Both the position numbers and the translations under genes were made by a program. This document shows positions 36,547 to 51,500 of a DNA stretch of 64,000 nt, in pieces (position 1 is the stretch's first letter; every line of letters begins with the position of its first letter). This stretch comes from Owenweeksia sp965229445 (GTDB lineage: Bacteria > Bacteroidota > Bacteroidia > Flavobacteriales > Schleiferiaceae). The notes beneath the pieces are model-generated. The model worked only from the letters and a program-made list of their open reading frames with translations. It was not told the DNA's origin and did not search any database. The stretch spans positions 3,100,001 through 3,164,000 of the forward strand of contig OZ245876.1 of NCBI GenBank assembly GCA_965229445.1. The letters are read 5' to 3'.

Positions 36547-39500
36547 CTATTGTTTAATTAATCGTTGATCAAGGAGTTGGTCGCCCGCAGTGAGCCTTAG
36601 CAGGTAAATGCCATCCGGAAGCTCAGAAATGTCAAGCTTAAACCTCAGCAATCCTGGGGTCATTAAAGCGGGATCATTGATTACCCTAATCACTTTACCG
36701 GTGTTATCTAACAGCACCAGCTCTTCATCGCCCGTATCATGATTGAGTAGATCTACATTCACATGGGCTTGAGTTGGGTTTGGATAAACCTTCATCAGCA
36801 CTTGCTCAATACTGGGGTTATCCGCCAGGCTGTTTGCGGCATGGTCTGCTCCATCTCCTTCACCGGTTTGACCATTATCAACTGTGCCGTTGATATCTCC
36901 ACCAGTTCTGGGGTTAGAAGGATCAATGACGGTGAACATAACCGTTTCAGCTATGCCGGCTGTGCCATTGCCGTTTGCGTTAGAATATGGCGTAGCCACC
37001 AGGGTATGCGTACCCAAGGGAGCCATCCAGGGTTTAGGAACGCTTACTGGTCCACCATTAATGTCATAGGGCATGGAATTTTCCTTCTTAACCTTCAGGC
37101 CATTGAGATGGAATAAAACGCTTCCCACCGGTCCGTTGCAGGTTTCTGCACGGATACTAAAGGGTCCTATATTACTACGATTTATGGTATCGCCGTTGTT
37201 TAATTGCCCAATCAGAGTGCCATTTGTGGCATCGATTAACTTAAATGAAGTAACCTCAAGGGTTTGACAGGATGGCAAACATGGTGTAAGGCCAGTGTTT
37301 CCTCCAACACATACTCCACATGAATCAATGTAGGCATTACCACCCGCGTCACCGTTACAATCTGGTACGGATGAACCATCAACTATTACCAGGTTCAGTT
37401 GTTCTGGGATACCGGCTATGCCCTTTCCATTCTTGGATGAATATGGCGTGGCCTTAACATGATAAGAGCCAGGACCAGCATTCCAGGGAGTGTAAGTGGT
37501 TTTGGAACCACCCATTATCGCATATGGCGGCATATTTTCTCGTGTGAGAAATGCACCATTCACGTCAAAAATAACACTGCCTACAGGCACACCAGGCAAT
37601 TGTACCGTTCCGTTTCCACTGGTTTGCGGAGTTTCGATACACAGGTTATCAATGGCACCTGATCCACCGAAGTGTACGGTCATTCTAGATACGCCAGCCA
37701 CCGGCCCAAAGTTAATATTGGCCACTCCGTTGTTGCCAACTGTATTCAAAGAAATAGTACTAAACAACAGGCCGGCAGAATTATAAAATCTTACCATCGG
37801 GGGACCTTCTTTACCTTCAATGTCCACTATGGTCAGAGAGTGCACTATGACCGGTCCTACCGTCGCAAAATCAAACTCGAGAATACCCATACCTCTTAGG
37901 TCATTGGCGTCAGTGGTATCCAAATCTTCACTTACCACTAACAGGTTATTCAGAGCCAGGTTGTTTTGATAAGTAGAACCTTGAGAACCACCGGATCCAA
38001 TACCCGGACCGCCAAAATCGGTATTTGGCGTACCCAGATCAAAATCACCCCCGGTTGGAGCGGATGAATTAAATATCATGGCCGCGTTTGTACCAGGGAA
38101 TCCTGGATTATAACCATACACGCCGATGGGTCCGGTACCCAGAGTGGTTACCACACTCGAAGGAATATTACCTGCCGTCAAACCACCGTTATCAAAGGTG
38201 ATACATTCTACCTGACCAGGAATAATTGAGTCGCCACAGGTGTTTGCTCTCAGGCTAAAGCTTGGGATCAATCTCCTGTCGATGGTATCACCGTCATATA
38301 GATTTCGAACATCAAGTCCGGAAGCAGCATCAACCAGTGTAAATGAAACGACTTCCAGGCTTACACAGCCAGAAGAACAGGGTTGTTTACCTGTATTGCC
38401 ACCTACACATACCCCACAAGAATCCAGATATGCAGCGCCACCAATATCCCCATTACAATCAACATTGCAGCCTGTTGTTCTCATTATCAAGGATGAGGTA
38501 TGAGTACTATCGCAGCCATTCGCAGCTTGATAGATATTCACGTAGTCACCTGGGACATGTTGCCACATTCCACCAATTAATGCGCTATCTCCTGCACAGA
38601 TATAGGTGGTGTCTTGAGAACTCACATTTGGCAAAATAGATAGCTGGGTATAATGCATACTATCACAGCCGGAAACCGAAACAAACAGATCCATATAATT
38701 GCCTGCAGCAGATTGCCACGCGCCTCCCAGATAGATACTATCGACATCGCAGATGCTAGCTTGCGCATTGCTGGTGTACACCGGCAAAATGCTTAGATCC
38801 GTAACTCGAATGCTATCGCAGCCACTAGTTGTGCTTATGGTATCATAATATAATCCGGCCATGTTTTGCCATGCGCCTCCCAGGTAAACACTATCACCCT
38901 GACAAATGCTGTCCAATACAGAGTATACAACTCCCATACCTACGTTTAGGTTGGTCGTAATCACGCTGTCGCAGCCATGGGTAGATTGAAGGGTATCGTA
39001 ATAATTACCATTCATCGTTTGCCATGCGCCACCCAGATAAATGCTGTCACCGTTACAAATGCTTGCCTGGGCATTGTAGTTAAAAACAGGCCACAAGCTG
39101 AGATCCGTAATCTTGATACTATCACAACCACTGGCTGTACTCATGGTGTCATAGTACAATCCAGCCATAGTTTGCCATGTGCCGCCAGCCCAAATGCTAT
39201 CTCCCTGACATATGCTGGCCAGCACGGTATAGGTAATTCCAGAACCCACGTTTAAATCGGTAGTAATAATACTGTCACATCCGGCAGGTGTCTGTAACGT
39301 ATCTATGTAGATGCCACTCATGGTCTGCCAACTTCCCGCCAGATATACACTATCGCCCTGACAGATGAATGCTGCTTGATTCGTGCTGTAGGCTGGATTA
39401 AATTGCAACTGAATCGCCAAAACGCTATCACATCCTGCACTTCCCAGTAGGGAATCGTAGTACACTCCCGCAGTAGATTGCCACTGCCCAAAAATCATGA

Positions 39501-42500
39501 TGCTATCTCCATGACAAATACTTTGAGGAGCCAGGTTCGTGAAGTAAGGATTAACTACGTTCAGGTTAACCGTTACTATACTATCGCATCCATTAGCAGA
39601 CTGCAGGGTGTCGTAATATACCCCAGGAGTGTTTTCGTACATACCAGCTATCAGGATACTATCACCCTGACATATTTCCATATTCAAGGTACCTGCTGAT
39701 GCAGGCATATAGTTGATATAGGTAGTATGAATGCTATCACAGCCGTTCACAGCCACCAGAGTATCTATCTGTACCACCTGCATACTCAGGGTATCGCACA
39801 TGGTAATACTTTCACTGGTATAGAATGCTGGTTTCAGATTAAGCTGTTGCTTCAGAATGGAATCGCAACCCGATTGAGCGCTCAGCGTGTCGTAAAAGAC
39901 ACCGGCCTGATGGCGCCATTCTCCGAAAATCATCATGCTATCACCCTGGCACATCATGGCCATCGCCAACTCAGTAAGGCTACCAGGAATCGTATCAATA
40001 GAGCCGTAAGCCCTTACACTAACGCCGTCAGCATCGGTAATATCAACATAATAGTCTCCGGGGCCACCACTGATGGAGTCACCGGTTCCTCCATTGCTCC
40101 AGCTATAGTTAAATGGTGCCAGCCCACCCATAGGCGTCGCTTTAATCCATCCGTTGGGAGTGCTAAAGCAAGAAGGTGCAGACGTAATCATAACACCATA
40201 TACGCCAAGGCTGTCATAAGCTACATTGTCATCGTACGTCCATTCCAGGGTATTTGTATTTATAATTTCTCCGACGAGGGTAGTATTATTATCGGCTACC
40301 ACCCAAGGCATGCTCATAAGGCCAGTACTATCTTGTTTAAGAACGCTAATCGGTATGGTACCAATGGTAATTGTATCCAAGAAATCATTGACGTAGGAAA
40401 TCCTCACGTCCGCCATCGCATCAACATCACCATTATTACCTATGTTGAAATCTATATCAATCGTATCTCCCAACGACGGTGAAGAATCATCTGCCATGAA
40501 ATGGGCAAAAAACAGGTTAGCCGCTTCCCCTACTACAATGGCTCTGGTAGCTTCATTATTTAGTTCATTAATCTCGCTCAATTCATCGTCAGAATCAATA
40601 ATGGCTCTAATTATGTGAGCACCAGGAATATTAGAGAACCAGGAGGCGGGAATACTAAAAGTGGTATTGTCTCCGGTAACTAATCCCGGAACAGGCTTAA
40701 TGCTGTCCAATGGAATATTATCCACTGTAACTTTCAGTTCCATCTGAGAATTTACATTGGATACTCCGATATTCTCATACGTAACATCAATAGTGATACT
40801 CTCCCCAACATCAGGATTGAGTTTTGAAGGATTAATGAATTGAGAAAGCACTCTCATATCCGGAGCATCGTAGGCCTCCACGTTTACTACTAATACATTA
40901 TTCGCTTCATTGCACTCGGAGTAAACATTATTAGGATCTACTGTGAAGGTGAAGGTGTAAATACCCGGTTGAGCAAATATGAATCCATTGGGCAAGGATG
41001 TAACTCTGGGACAGCCACAATCCTTCTTAACATCAGGAACAGCAAATGTTCCCAGGTTCATCGTGCCTGAAATTCCAGGGCCGCTTACCTCGTACTTCAT
41101 ATCCACTGACGAAGCTTCATAGAGATGAAGGGTTTTTAAAGCCACTGAAACATTGATAAGAGTATTAATTCTATGACTCCTATTCCAAAATCCTCCACCA
41201 CATGGAGCAACAGGTTGAAACTCCCAGCATAAGCTGTCCATCTGAGAATTGTTATTCTCACTGAATTCATCGATTAAATCTGAGGGGTCCGCAATGGCCT
41301 TAAGCACAGCTGTTCCAGGGGCTACTGAAGCTACAGTTACGCTTGCCAAACTACTCTGACCTGGGGCTAAGTCAGTTAAGATCTGTGTACTATGTGTCAA
41401 TCCCGGCATCACCATGAAGGCCACGTCTATTGGTGCCTTGGCCGTATCATTTCCAGCATTGTGCACAGTAGCCTGATAGGTTACCGCTCCAGGATGTGCG
41501 GGGTCTACAGGAGATACTTTGAGGTTGCGGCACCCCTTAATAACCAAGTCTGGTTTACAAGGAATTAGACGCCGGTTAAATAATCCATAGTTATTAGACT
41601 CACTAAATTCTGCCACCTGGCCGCCGTTGGTGATGTTGGTGTCCACCAACACTTCAAAAGCATAGTTCCCTGTATCGCTGTAGATAAATGGGAAACTAAA
41701 GGATGCACTGCTATTAGCCCCCAGGCTGGCAAATGAATGATAGGCTGAATCAACCAATACGCCATGCTGATAGACTCTTACTTTGGTAACAAATGGACCA
41801 CTGGCGATGGTACCTCCATTGCGTACGGAAATGGTTGGGTTCCTTAGGTTTCCACATATATAGCCTACACCGGATGGAGCCCCTGTAGGATAAAGGTCAA
41901 TGGTAGGTGCAAGTACACGCACCAATATACATTCGGAATTGTTGGATTCATTTAGTTCCTGAATGATATAACCACCATCCGCCGTTGCACAAATGCTGTA
42001 CACACCTGGAGTATTGAACACTATGTTATTGATATGATAATTGAATGTATCACCAACATTTAGCATCGGCACGTTTGTGTTCGGTACTACCGGAATGCCG
42101 CCGTTTTGGGTCATGCTGAGAAGATTTAACGGAGCGGCCGCGCAACCGATATTCTTGACCGAGAACATGCCGGAAATACTATCTCCCTGGAATATTGTTA
42201 TGCTTCTCGGGATAGCATTGGTGGCCAAATCAGGTAGTGTGCATGGACAGTCTTGAATGCTGAAGCTGGTGGTAAAATTACCTGTTAGGGTGAAATCCGT
42301 AACCGTGCCGTTGACCACATAAACATTCTGGATAAGGGGTGCGGGTACAGATAGTGAAAAGTAACCGTTTGAATTGGTTGTAGTGCTGTACTGGGCACCA
42401 TTGGTGCTAAAGTTCACCTCCGCTCCTGCTACACTGGAATCTGACAACTGAACCGCGGTATTGGTATAGTAGGCAAATCCACTGACCGTTACAAACTTAC

Positions 42501-45500
42501 CAGGTTCAGCGCACACACTCAGCGGACTGACATTGGCCGCAACCACAATATTACCCTGTACATTGTAATTACCATTGATAAAAGGTCTTACGGCATTGTT
42601 ATCCAACTCATTGGTTTCCATAATCACATCGGTATAATCCACAAATACCTGCATGGGATTCCACGAGGGATCAGGGGGAATAGTGATATTCCATTGTACT
42701 GTGGTGGATGAGTTTGCGCCCAGGTTTGGAATCGTAATATCCGGGAACACAGCGGCGGTATCGTTTTGATTTCTCAAATGCACCACAAAATTCTGCGCCG
42801 GCAAATCGCTAACATTGGTAATCTTAGCTGAGATAGTAAGTGGTGATGATACTGCGGGATTATTATTACTAAAGGTAATATCATTCGCAAATATCTGTAA
42901 ATCAGGCTCTACAAGAATGTCAGGACTGTCAAATGGTCCGAGAATAATGTTATCCGCACCAGCGATCACCTGTGCCAGTACCTCCCAGTTCTTACCCAAA
43001 GGCAAGGCATTTATTGAACCGATGTACAACTTACCATCGGAAGCATCCAGATCATTTACGTCTGCCTCTTGCAAGAGAACAAAGCGATCATTTGGATTAG
43101 TATATACACCATTGCCTTCATAATCCAGTATTATCCTGGGAAAACCAAAGGGTGGTAAGGATCCGGATGAATCTGTATAAACTACCTCAAAGTTGAAAGT
43201 GTTGTAGGGTGTTCCCTGCAAAGGACTAATCAGCGAGCTAGTAAAATTGGTATTGCTGCTGAAGCTAAGCGACCGGGCAGGCGAAGCAAGAATCAGTGTG
43301 GTAACTACAATACTGTCACAATTCTTAGTCGTCGTTAAAGTATCAATGTAATCTCCTGCTGAAGACAACCATCTCCCATTAACCATGACACTATCGCCCT
43401 GAAGAATGCGAATAGTATCATTCGCCATATAATTAGGATTCACAATCAAAGTAGTGGTAACCGTGCTATCACAGAGTTTGGAAGAAGTAAAAACATCGGT
43501 GTAGATTCCGCCAACGGTTTGCCATGCACCTTCAAGAAACAGACTGTCGCCATCACAAATTTCAAGCGTCTGACTGGTCATAAGAACCGGATTGACCTGC
43601 AAGTAATGATTTATAGTACTGTCACATCCGAGAGCACTGGTAAAAGATTCAGGATACACACCGGTCATGGTTCGATATGCTCCGGCAAGCATGATACTAT
43701 CGCCTTCACAAATGATGTTGGTATCTGAATCCGTATAATTAGGATTCACGATTAAGCTTTGACAAAGGATACTATCACAACCATTAGAGCCGATCATAGT
43801 TTGATTGTACAGACCCGCGGTGTGCCTCCAGGCTCCAAAAATCAAGGCGCTGTCGCCATCACAAATCGCAATATCTGTCAAGATGTTTTTGTAAGATGGA
43901 TCCAATAGTAGTTGTTGCACAATGACACTGTCGCATCCGGCCACACTGACCAGTGTATCGTAGTAATAGCCTGCAGTATTTTGATAAGAACCAAAAATTA
44001 AGGCACTATCATTGTCACAGATTCTAATGGGAGAAAGTGTATCGTGGCTGGGGGGTGCGTACAAAATAGTGGTAGTAACTATGCTATCACAACCACCTCG
44101 GTTTGTTAAGGTGACTGTTTCTACGCCTACCATGGAAGTATCACAGGTATAGGTTGTTAAGAATACCTGATCGGTAGAATCAGATACGGTGACCGTGGTG
44201 GTGTCATAAGCTACACAGCCATTGGCATCAGTAACTCTTACCCAGTAGGTAGTTGTAAAGGTGGGCGCGACAAATATTGAGGCGCCGGTTAGACTGTTAG
44301 ACCAGAGGTAAGAAACCCCACCGCTAGCCATTAGGTTGATCACATTGCCCTTACAAATCGCTGAATCGGGAGTAATGCCGATTACCGGTGGTGGGAAATT
44401 GCTGATGCTGGTAACCAGGGTGTCATTATCTCGGTAGATATCATCTAGCAGATTCGTCCAGGTTTTTACCGCATATGCTTTATAGGCAGCCAAATTAAAT
44501 GTAGCGGTGAAAGTGTATTGGGTAAACTGTCTGGATGGGAAATTAAGGGCACCCACATTTTCAGTAACCGAAACACCATCAATCACCATCGTGATATCAA
44601 ACCCTGTTTGATCATCATTTCCAGCATTGAAAACTTCCACTGTTACCGTGGCTGTATTAGACAGGCCACATTCATTGGCCGGACTGATCAGGGCATTCAT
44701 CTTAAGATCATCAGGGAAGAAAAGCACTTCGTCTGCACCAATATCCGGTTTCAATGTATCTCTGGTTTGACAGTCGTAATCAAGTGTAAACCCGGCGATT
44801 ACCATAGCAGCACTATCGAGTAGGGGTTGACGCATATGCAGATCATTGGGTGCCACGAAATCTGGATTGGCGGATACCGAATTGGCATCCTGAGAACTAG
44901 CAGACTGCCATCCCGCTAAATCCGTCTGATTTGCGCCCAAATAATGCGTTAGGTTGGTGCCAGTTGCAAAGAAATCATTGAAGTCACTCAGAAATCCTAC
45001 CACCCCGGATGAAAGGTATACTGAATATCCCGCACCGGAATTGGAAACCACATTATTCTTGAGTTCCACATTGTCATTGCCTGATAGTAGTAAGGATTCA
45101 CTGTTAGCATGTGGAGAAACACTATGAATACTGTTATAATACAGTTTTACATGGCTACAGAAATACAGGTATACTCCTTGAACATCATAATTGACGTTGG
45201 CAGAGTCTGCAACAATGACAAAGTTGTTGTCAACTATGAGTTCATTACCAAGAGTTCCGTCACAGCTGCTGAGTAGAATGCCATCCCCTCTAAATGGTGC
45301 ATTGATATAGTTTTTACTAATTACAACATCTGCATTACAATCTAAAAGATAAATTCCAATGTATGCCGTAGATGCGGTTTGATCATTTCTCATCCAATTT
45401 CTATAGATGTGTACATTATCAAAATCAGATACTTCAATACCGCGATAATTCTGATTTAAAAACCTGTTTTGCATGATGCTTAAGCCCGTGCTATGCGCCC

Positions 45501-48500
45501 CTCCGCCAAACTCATAAATGCCGTAGCTACCTCTGGTAAACTGAGAATAGGCTACGGAGATATCCGTATTTAAAGCATTGGAATTAACTATCAAGAGGCC
45601 TGAACCACTCGTAGATACCGAACGGTCAAATGCACAATTCATAAAACGAATATGATGACTACCCATATCGAGGGTAACCACATCCCCATAACTCACATGA
45701 TCTCCTCTGAATCCAATTCCCTTAAAAGTCAAATAGGAAGTGCCTTCTAGCCGCAGCGTGTGCCTGTCGGTTGAATTTGCGCTAAAGCTCAACACCACGG
45801 TAGAACTGTCACCAGTTTCTGGCATAAAGCAAATGGTATCCGTTGCAGATAATCCTAAAATATCCTTGATCGTTATTTGCTCGGCATACACCCCATCACG
45901 CACATTGAATTTTACCGGACCAAGAATTCCTCCCTTGTGAAGTGCTGCAACGGCGCTGGTAAAGTCAGGAAAGTCAGGACTGACCCCACCAATGGTATAG
46001 GTTCCAATTAAGGCAGGTAGCAGTTCTGAGATTTCGGCTGAATCATTTAAAGCCAAAATATCTGTATTGCCATTTGGCAAGCTGGTCCACGCTTTAATGC
46101 TGTAGCAGGAATCCACCAGGAAGGTATTACTTCCAATCATGACAGAATCCAGTATGGCACCGGGAGCAATGCTTCCAGACCAGGCGAAAGGAGTCTGAAG
46201 AACACCATCAATACTCCAGTTGATCGTCACTGTTTTTAAGGTATCAGCACCATTGTTTAGCACGGATACTTTTACAGGGTTAACCCCCGCTGGGAATGGA
46301 ACATTAGGATATTGAATAGCTACTACCCCGGCATCATCTGAATTGGTTGCAAACTCATCTGCACCAATATCGGGATTGGTGGGGTTTCTGGGCTCCTTGT
46401 CAAAATCCTCTGTTACTTGCGGAACCGGCATTCCGGAGCCATCGAGGTTAACATTGGCCGCATGAAGGTCTGTGGTATCCGTAAACTGTGGATCCTCACT
46501 CAGTGAATTACTATCCAGGGAGGTTGCCGTCACGAAAAGTGGCAAGGTGGCATAGTCGGAATTCCAATCTTGAATTAAGCGTGCCGCCGAAACATAATAG
46601 TTGTTAAAATCTGAGGTGAGGTTAGTCGCAGAGGATGTACGCCGCATGGCGGTACCCGCATTCATATTAACAAATATGTTGTTGTAAGAGCGGACGGAAT
46701 AGTTAAAGTTTACCTGAAATGCCGTGGTATTGGCGTGTGTATTGGTAACGTTCACAGAATTATGAGCCACCAATAAATTGGTGCTCGCATAGACCTGCAG
46801 AGCCCATCCTTCAATGCTGCCGTCAAGATGAATAAAATTGTTTGAGATCACGAAGGGGTCCATCATGCTTAGTCCGTCAGCCACACTGAAATAAGCTCCG
46901 AAGCGGTTTATATTGTAGATATGATTACAACTCACGGCACCTTTAGAAGTGCTGTAAACGTCGAGCGCACGGTAGGAGGTAGATTCCAGACTGGAGGTAA
47001 TTACGTTTCTGAGAATCTGAAGATTATACATATAATAGGTATAGATTCCTCTGTAATATTGATCAATGAATCTGCAGTGTTCAAATCTTATATTGGTATC
47101 CCTATTGCTATTGTTTATTCCCTCCCAGAAAACGCCATAAGAAGCACCGGTGAACTGGCAACCATAAAAGCTAATGTTGCTGTTTGGCACACGAGCATCC
47201 ACAAATACCAATGCAGCGATACTAGAATTCAGGAGTGTGGTAGACTCTGTCCCAAAATCGCAATGTTTAAAACTGTTATAGTGTGAGGCACTGTCTATAA
47301 CAACACATCGGCTGTAGGGATTGTATCCACTATGCGTGACGCCAACTTTGAAGTCAATATGTTTAAAGCTTATGTACTTAGCGTGGTATAAGGCCAGGAC
47401 AAAGTTGCTCTGTGATGTATTGATGTGACGCAGTACCACCGCTGATAAGCTATCGTTCTCACCCATAAAGCAGATGGTGTCTACGGAATCCGCCCCACAG
47501 ATTTCATTAATGGTAATTTGCTCATTAAAAACGCTATCACGAACATTAAATTTAACCCAACCTGTTACGCCACCATGGTGTAAAGCGGCTACCGCTGAGG
47601 TGAAATCGGGATAGTCGGGATTTACACCACCAATGGTGTAGATACCGGAAAGCCCTGCGTAAATCTCACATTTCTCCGTAGTATCATTGTTGGATTGAGC
47701 ATCAGAATTGCCATTCGGCAGGCTAGTCCAGGCTTTAATACAATAAGCACTATCCGCAGCAAAAATGAAATTGCCCAGGAGTACGTTTGGTAAAGTTGCA
47801 CCGGAAGCCAGGCTGCCGGTCCACGCTATCGGTGTTTGTGCGACACCATTTACCTCCCAGTTAATGGTGACTGAATTGAGGCTTACCGCCCCATTATTGA
47901 GCAAGCTGACTTCAACCGCCTGTGATCCCGGAGCAAAGGGTTTCATCGGACCATCGATACTTACAATACCAGCGTCGTCCGCGGCCAATCCAAACTCATC
48001 TGCTCCGATATCAGGATTCACAGGATCCCTTCCTTCTTTATCAATGTCCATTGTCACGGAACTCACGGGCATAGCTGCAGCGTTTAGATTACTCGCCGCA
48101 ACATGCAGGTCATTGGTATCTGTGAACTGGGCGTCAATGGAAATGGAATTACTATCGAGACCAGTAGTACTCACCCACGCGGCTAAGTTTGTGATATTGG
48201 CACCAGCCCACCTGCCGATATTGGGCCCGGTAGTAAACAGGTTGTTGTAATCGGAATGAGTGAGGGTGTAGTTTTGATCTGTGGAAATGGCATATCCCCC
48301 GGCGTTATGTTGGAAAATATTATTCTGAAATCTGACATTGGTGTTAAATTCAAAGTCCATTGCCGGGGCAAAGCTTTGATTATTGAAAGAACTGATCGAG
48401 TTGAAAAAGAAATCCAAATCATTACAACTTCCTAACCTTACAGTTGATGTATTGTTGGTCATCCCACCTGCCTGTAAGAAGTTATTTGCCACGAGAAAAG

Positions 48501-51500
48501 GGGTAGCCAGTGAGCCGTCAACATCATTAAGATACATGGCACCAGGATATTCACCTGCAAATATTTGATTACTCATTATTTGCCCATGATCAGCATTCAA
48601 TACATACATACCAATGTAGTAGATGTATGCAGGATTGCCCGGGGTAATCGTGTTGTAAGAAACATTGATACTATTGTGACCGCGGAGATAAATTCCGTAG
48701 TAATAATTACCCTTGAAGCGGCAATTCATAATCGTATATCCATCACTTAAGGTGGTCCAGCTGTAGTCATAAATTCCGTACGATCCACCTTCAAAATGGC
48801 AGTAGGAAAAACTAGTGTTCATCCTCGTGGATGAAGCGTAATGATATACCAGGGCCCTACTTGTACTGGTGGAGTTAGACGAATAATTTCCGTTGAATAA
48901 GACATTGGTAAAGCTATTGTTGGATGCATCACCTGAAATCAAAAGCAGCCTGGTGTAGAAGCTGGTAGGCACCTCCAGACCCAACATTTTGAATCTTACC
49001 CAACTAGTTCCGTTTAAATGGACAATATAGTTGTTGGCTGAACCGGGGTTAAAACTGAGCTTGGTATCCGAGCTGTCTCCGGACTCGGACATAAAGCAGA
49101 CGGTTTTTACTGAATCTGCACCTTTAATCACCTCCAGCTCAAGCTGCTCGGTATAAGTACCTACCCTAACATTGATTTTAACGCTATCATAGACCCCTGC
49201 ATTATTTAACCACAGCGCAGCATCGGCGAAGGTGGCGAAATCCGGTGAAGCGCCTCCAAGCGTATAAGTACCCCCCAGAGCCGGGCGCACATCCATTACG
49301 GAGCTGGTATCGTTTGGAGCATACGCATCGCTACCTGCGTTTGGACTACTACTATAAACTTTAAAACTATAATTAGTAAGACCCATAAAATTCACATTCG
49401 CAAGGAGTACCTTAATGGTATCCCCGCTGGCAAGGCTACCCGTCCAATTCACTGAAGTTTGAGCCACACCACTTATTTCCCAATTTATGGTTACTGAGGT
49501 GAGGGTGGTGGATCCATAATTTTTTAAAACGGCGTATACCGGCAAGGAACCTGGTCCAAATGGACATTCCGGCACCAACAGTTCATCAACTCCCGCATCC
49601 ACCGGTGGGGGAGAAAATTCATCTGCACCCATATCAGGCATAGACAGAGATCGGTTCTCCATTTCGATATCCATGCTAACCTCCGGCAGTGGCATGGCAC
49701 TATTGTTAAGGCTAATTTGTGCTACTTTAAAGCTGGTATCAGCCAAAAAGAATGGATCCTCAGATATGCTATTCGAATCCTTGCTTGTGGCACTCTGCAT
49801 CGCGGCGAGATCCGTATGATTTCCCGCCCAGTAAGTTAGTGGAGGGTTCTCATTAAAGAAGTTGTTGTAATCCGACTCCGGTACATTAAAGGAGCTGCCC
49901 ACATAATAGGCTACTCCCTGATCTCCACGGAGGTTGTTGTTGTATGATTTATTGTTGCTACCTCCAGATATGAAAAGGCTTCTTGAGCCGGTGTGGGTAT
50001 TGTCATGTACGTTTACCGTGTTGTGAAAAGCATTGTAATAGCTACAACTGGCGAAATTTATTCCATAGCAGGCATAAATACTTCCCCCCATGCTTATAAA
50101 ATTATTCGCAACCAATGCCGGAGTAGCCATATCGGCCGCTTGATTGATGTAAATGCCATACCCTCCAATGGATCCTATAATGCTATTTCCAGTGACCGTA
50201 GCGGTTTGCAACCCACTTGTCAGACGAATACCATAAAAATTGGAGTACAGATTGGATGCATAAATCATATTCTTACTAATCAAGGCATTGTCTGCTCTAA
50301 TTGCTTCAATACCCATATAATATGGATTTACAAAGTGGTTGCTTATCACCTTTAAACCGTCGGATGCATCTACGGAATGGTAGTCAATTCCAAAACTTCC
50401 ATTCTCAAATCTGTTATTTCTATACTCGTGAAATTCAGGGTAAACATTTACGGTTTCGTAGTAGATTATTGATCGGAATGTGCTGGTAGAGCCAGTCTGT
50501 CCAATAAACCGACAGTTGTTAAATTTAACATGCATGGTTGGGCCTTGCATATACACAACTCGGGCATAGCTGATATTCTCTGCCCTAAAAGTCATGTTAC
50601 GAAAGGTGATATAGGAAGTACTATCTAACCCAAGCGTATATCTCATGGAGGATGTTCCGTTATGGGTTAACATCACATCCGAACTATCTCCACTTTCACT
50701 CTGGAATATGACCCATGCGGAGGCATTACTTCCAGGTATGGAGCCAATATTTATATGCTCGATATAGGTATTGCTACGAACATTAAAGATAACGGAATCA
50801 CAGATGCCCTTAGTTTTAAGATCATTAATTGCTGCTGTAAAACTGGCATAGTCAGGTGATGCACCCCCTATTGTAAAGCTGCCGCTCAGGCCGGATTTGA
50901 TAGTTCTGGTAAGCGTATCATTTGAATTGACGGTATCCACCCCACCATTGGGTGCACTAGTCCACACTTTCACCACGTAAGTATTGCCTGCCACAAAAGA
51001 AAATGAACCCAGGCTGACCACCTGAGTGTAACTACCGGCTCCCTGGATAGTATCTAGCGTGCCCGTAATGGATGCTGCCGTTTGAGCAACTCCATTTACT
51101 GACCAGTTTACGGCTAAGCTACCAATCTGATTGATACCAACATTGGCTACGGTTGCGTTTAGCATTTGACTCCCAGAACACACAAAACCAGATCCTTCAT
51201 TTATGCCCAAGGTTGCCGCATCATTGGCAGCATCAGCTTTAGTGTATTGTGCTACAACGTACACACAATTGGTAATGCAAAAAGTCCCTACCGCAGAGGA
51301 TGCATCCAGAGTGAAGCTAATACTACCATCGGCACCCCATTCTCTAAAAGAGTCAACTGGTACGGTGATCTCGGTTGAGTCGTAGGGTGCACAATCGCTA
51401 ACGGAGGTAACCACTCCCAGAAGGCTGCCATTCTCAGAATACACGTCATAATACTCTGATAAGGAAGCAAGATCCCCTGCGGTCCAGAAAATGAGTTTTA

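Noticed and set aside
39727..40482. 251-residue plus-strand frame opposite the second giant gene
   Set aside because: The opposite strand has the clear repeat and CARDB-like coding pattern; the frame shows no known motif.
42000..43130. Possible frameshift in the 5,077-residue gene
   Set aside because: The frame is continuous, and domain signatures follow each other in the same phase.
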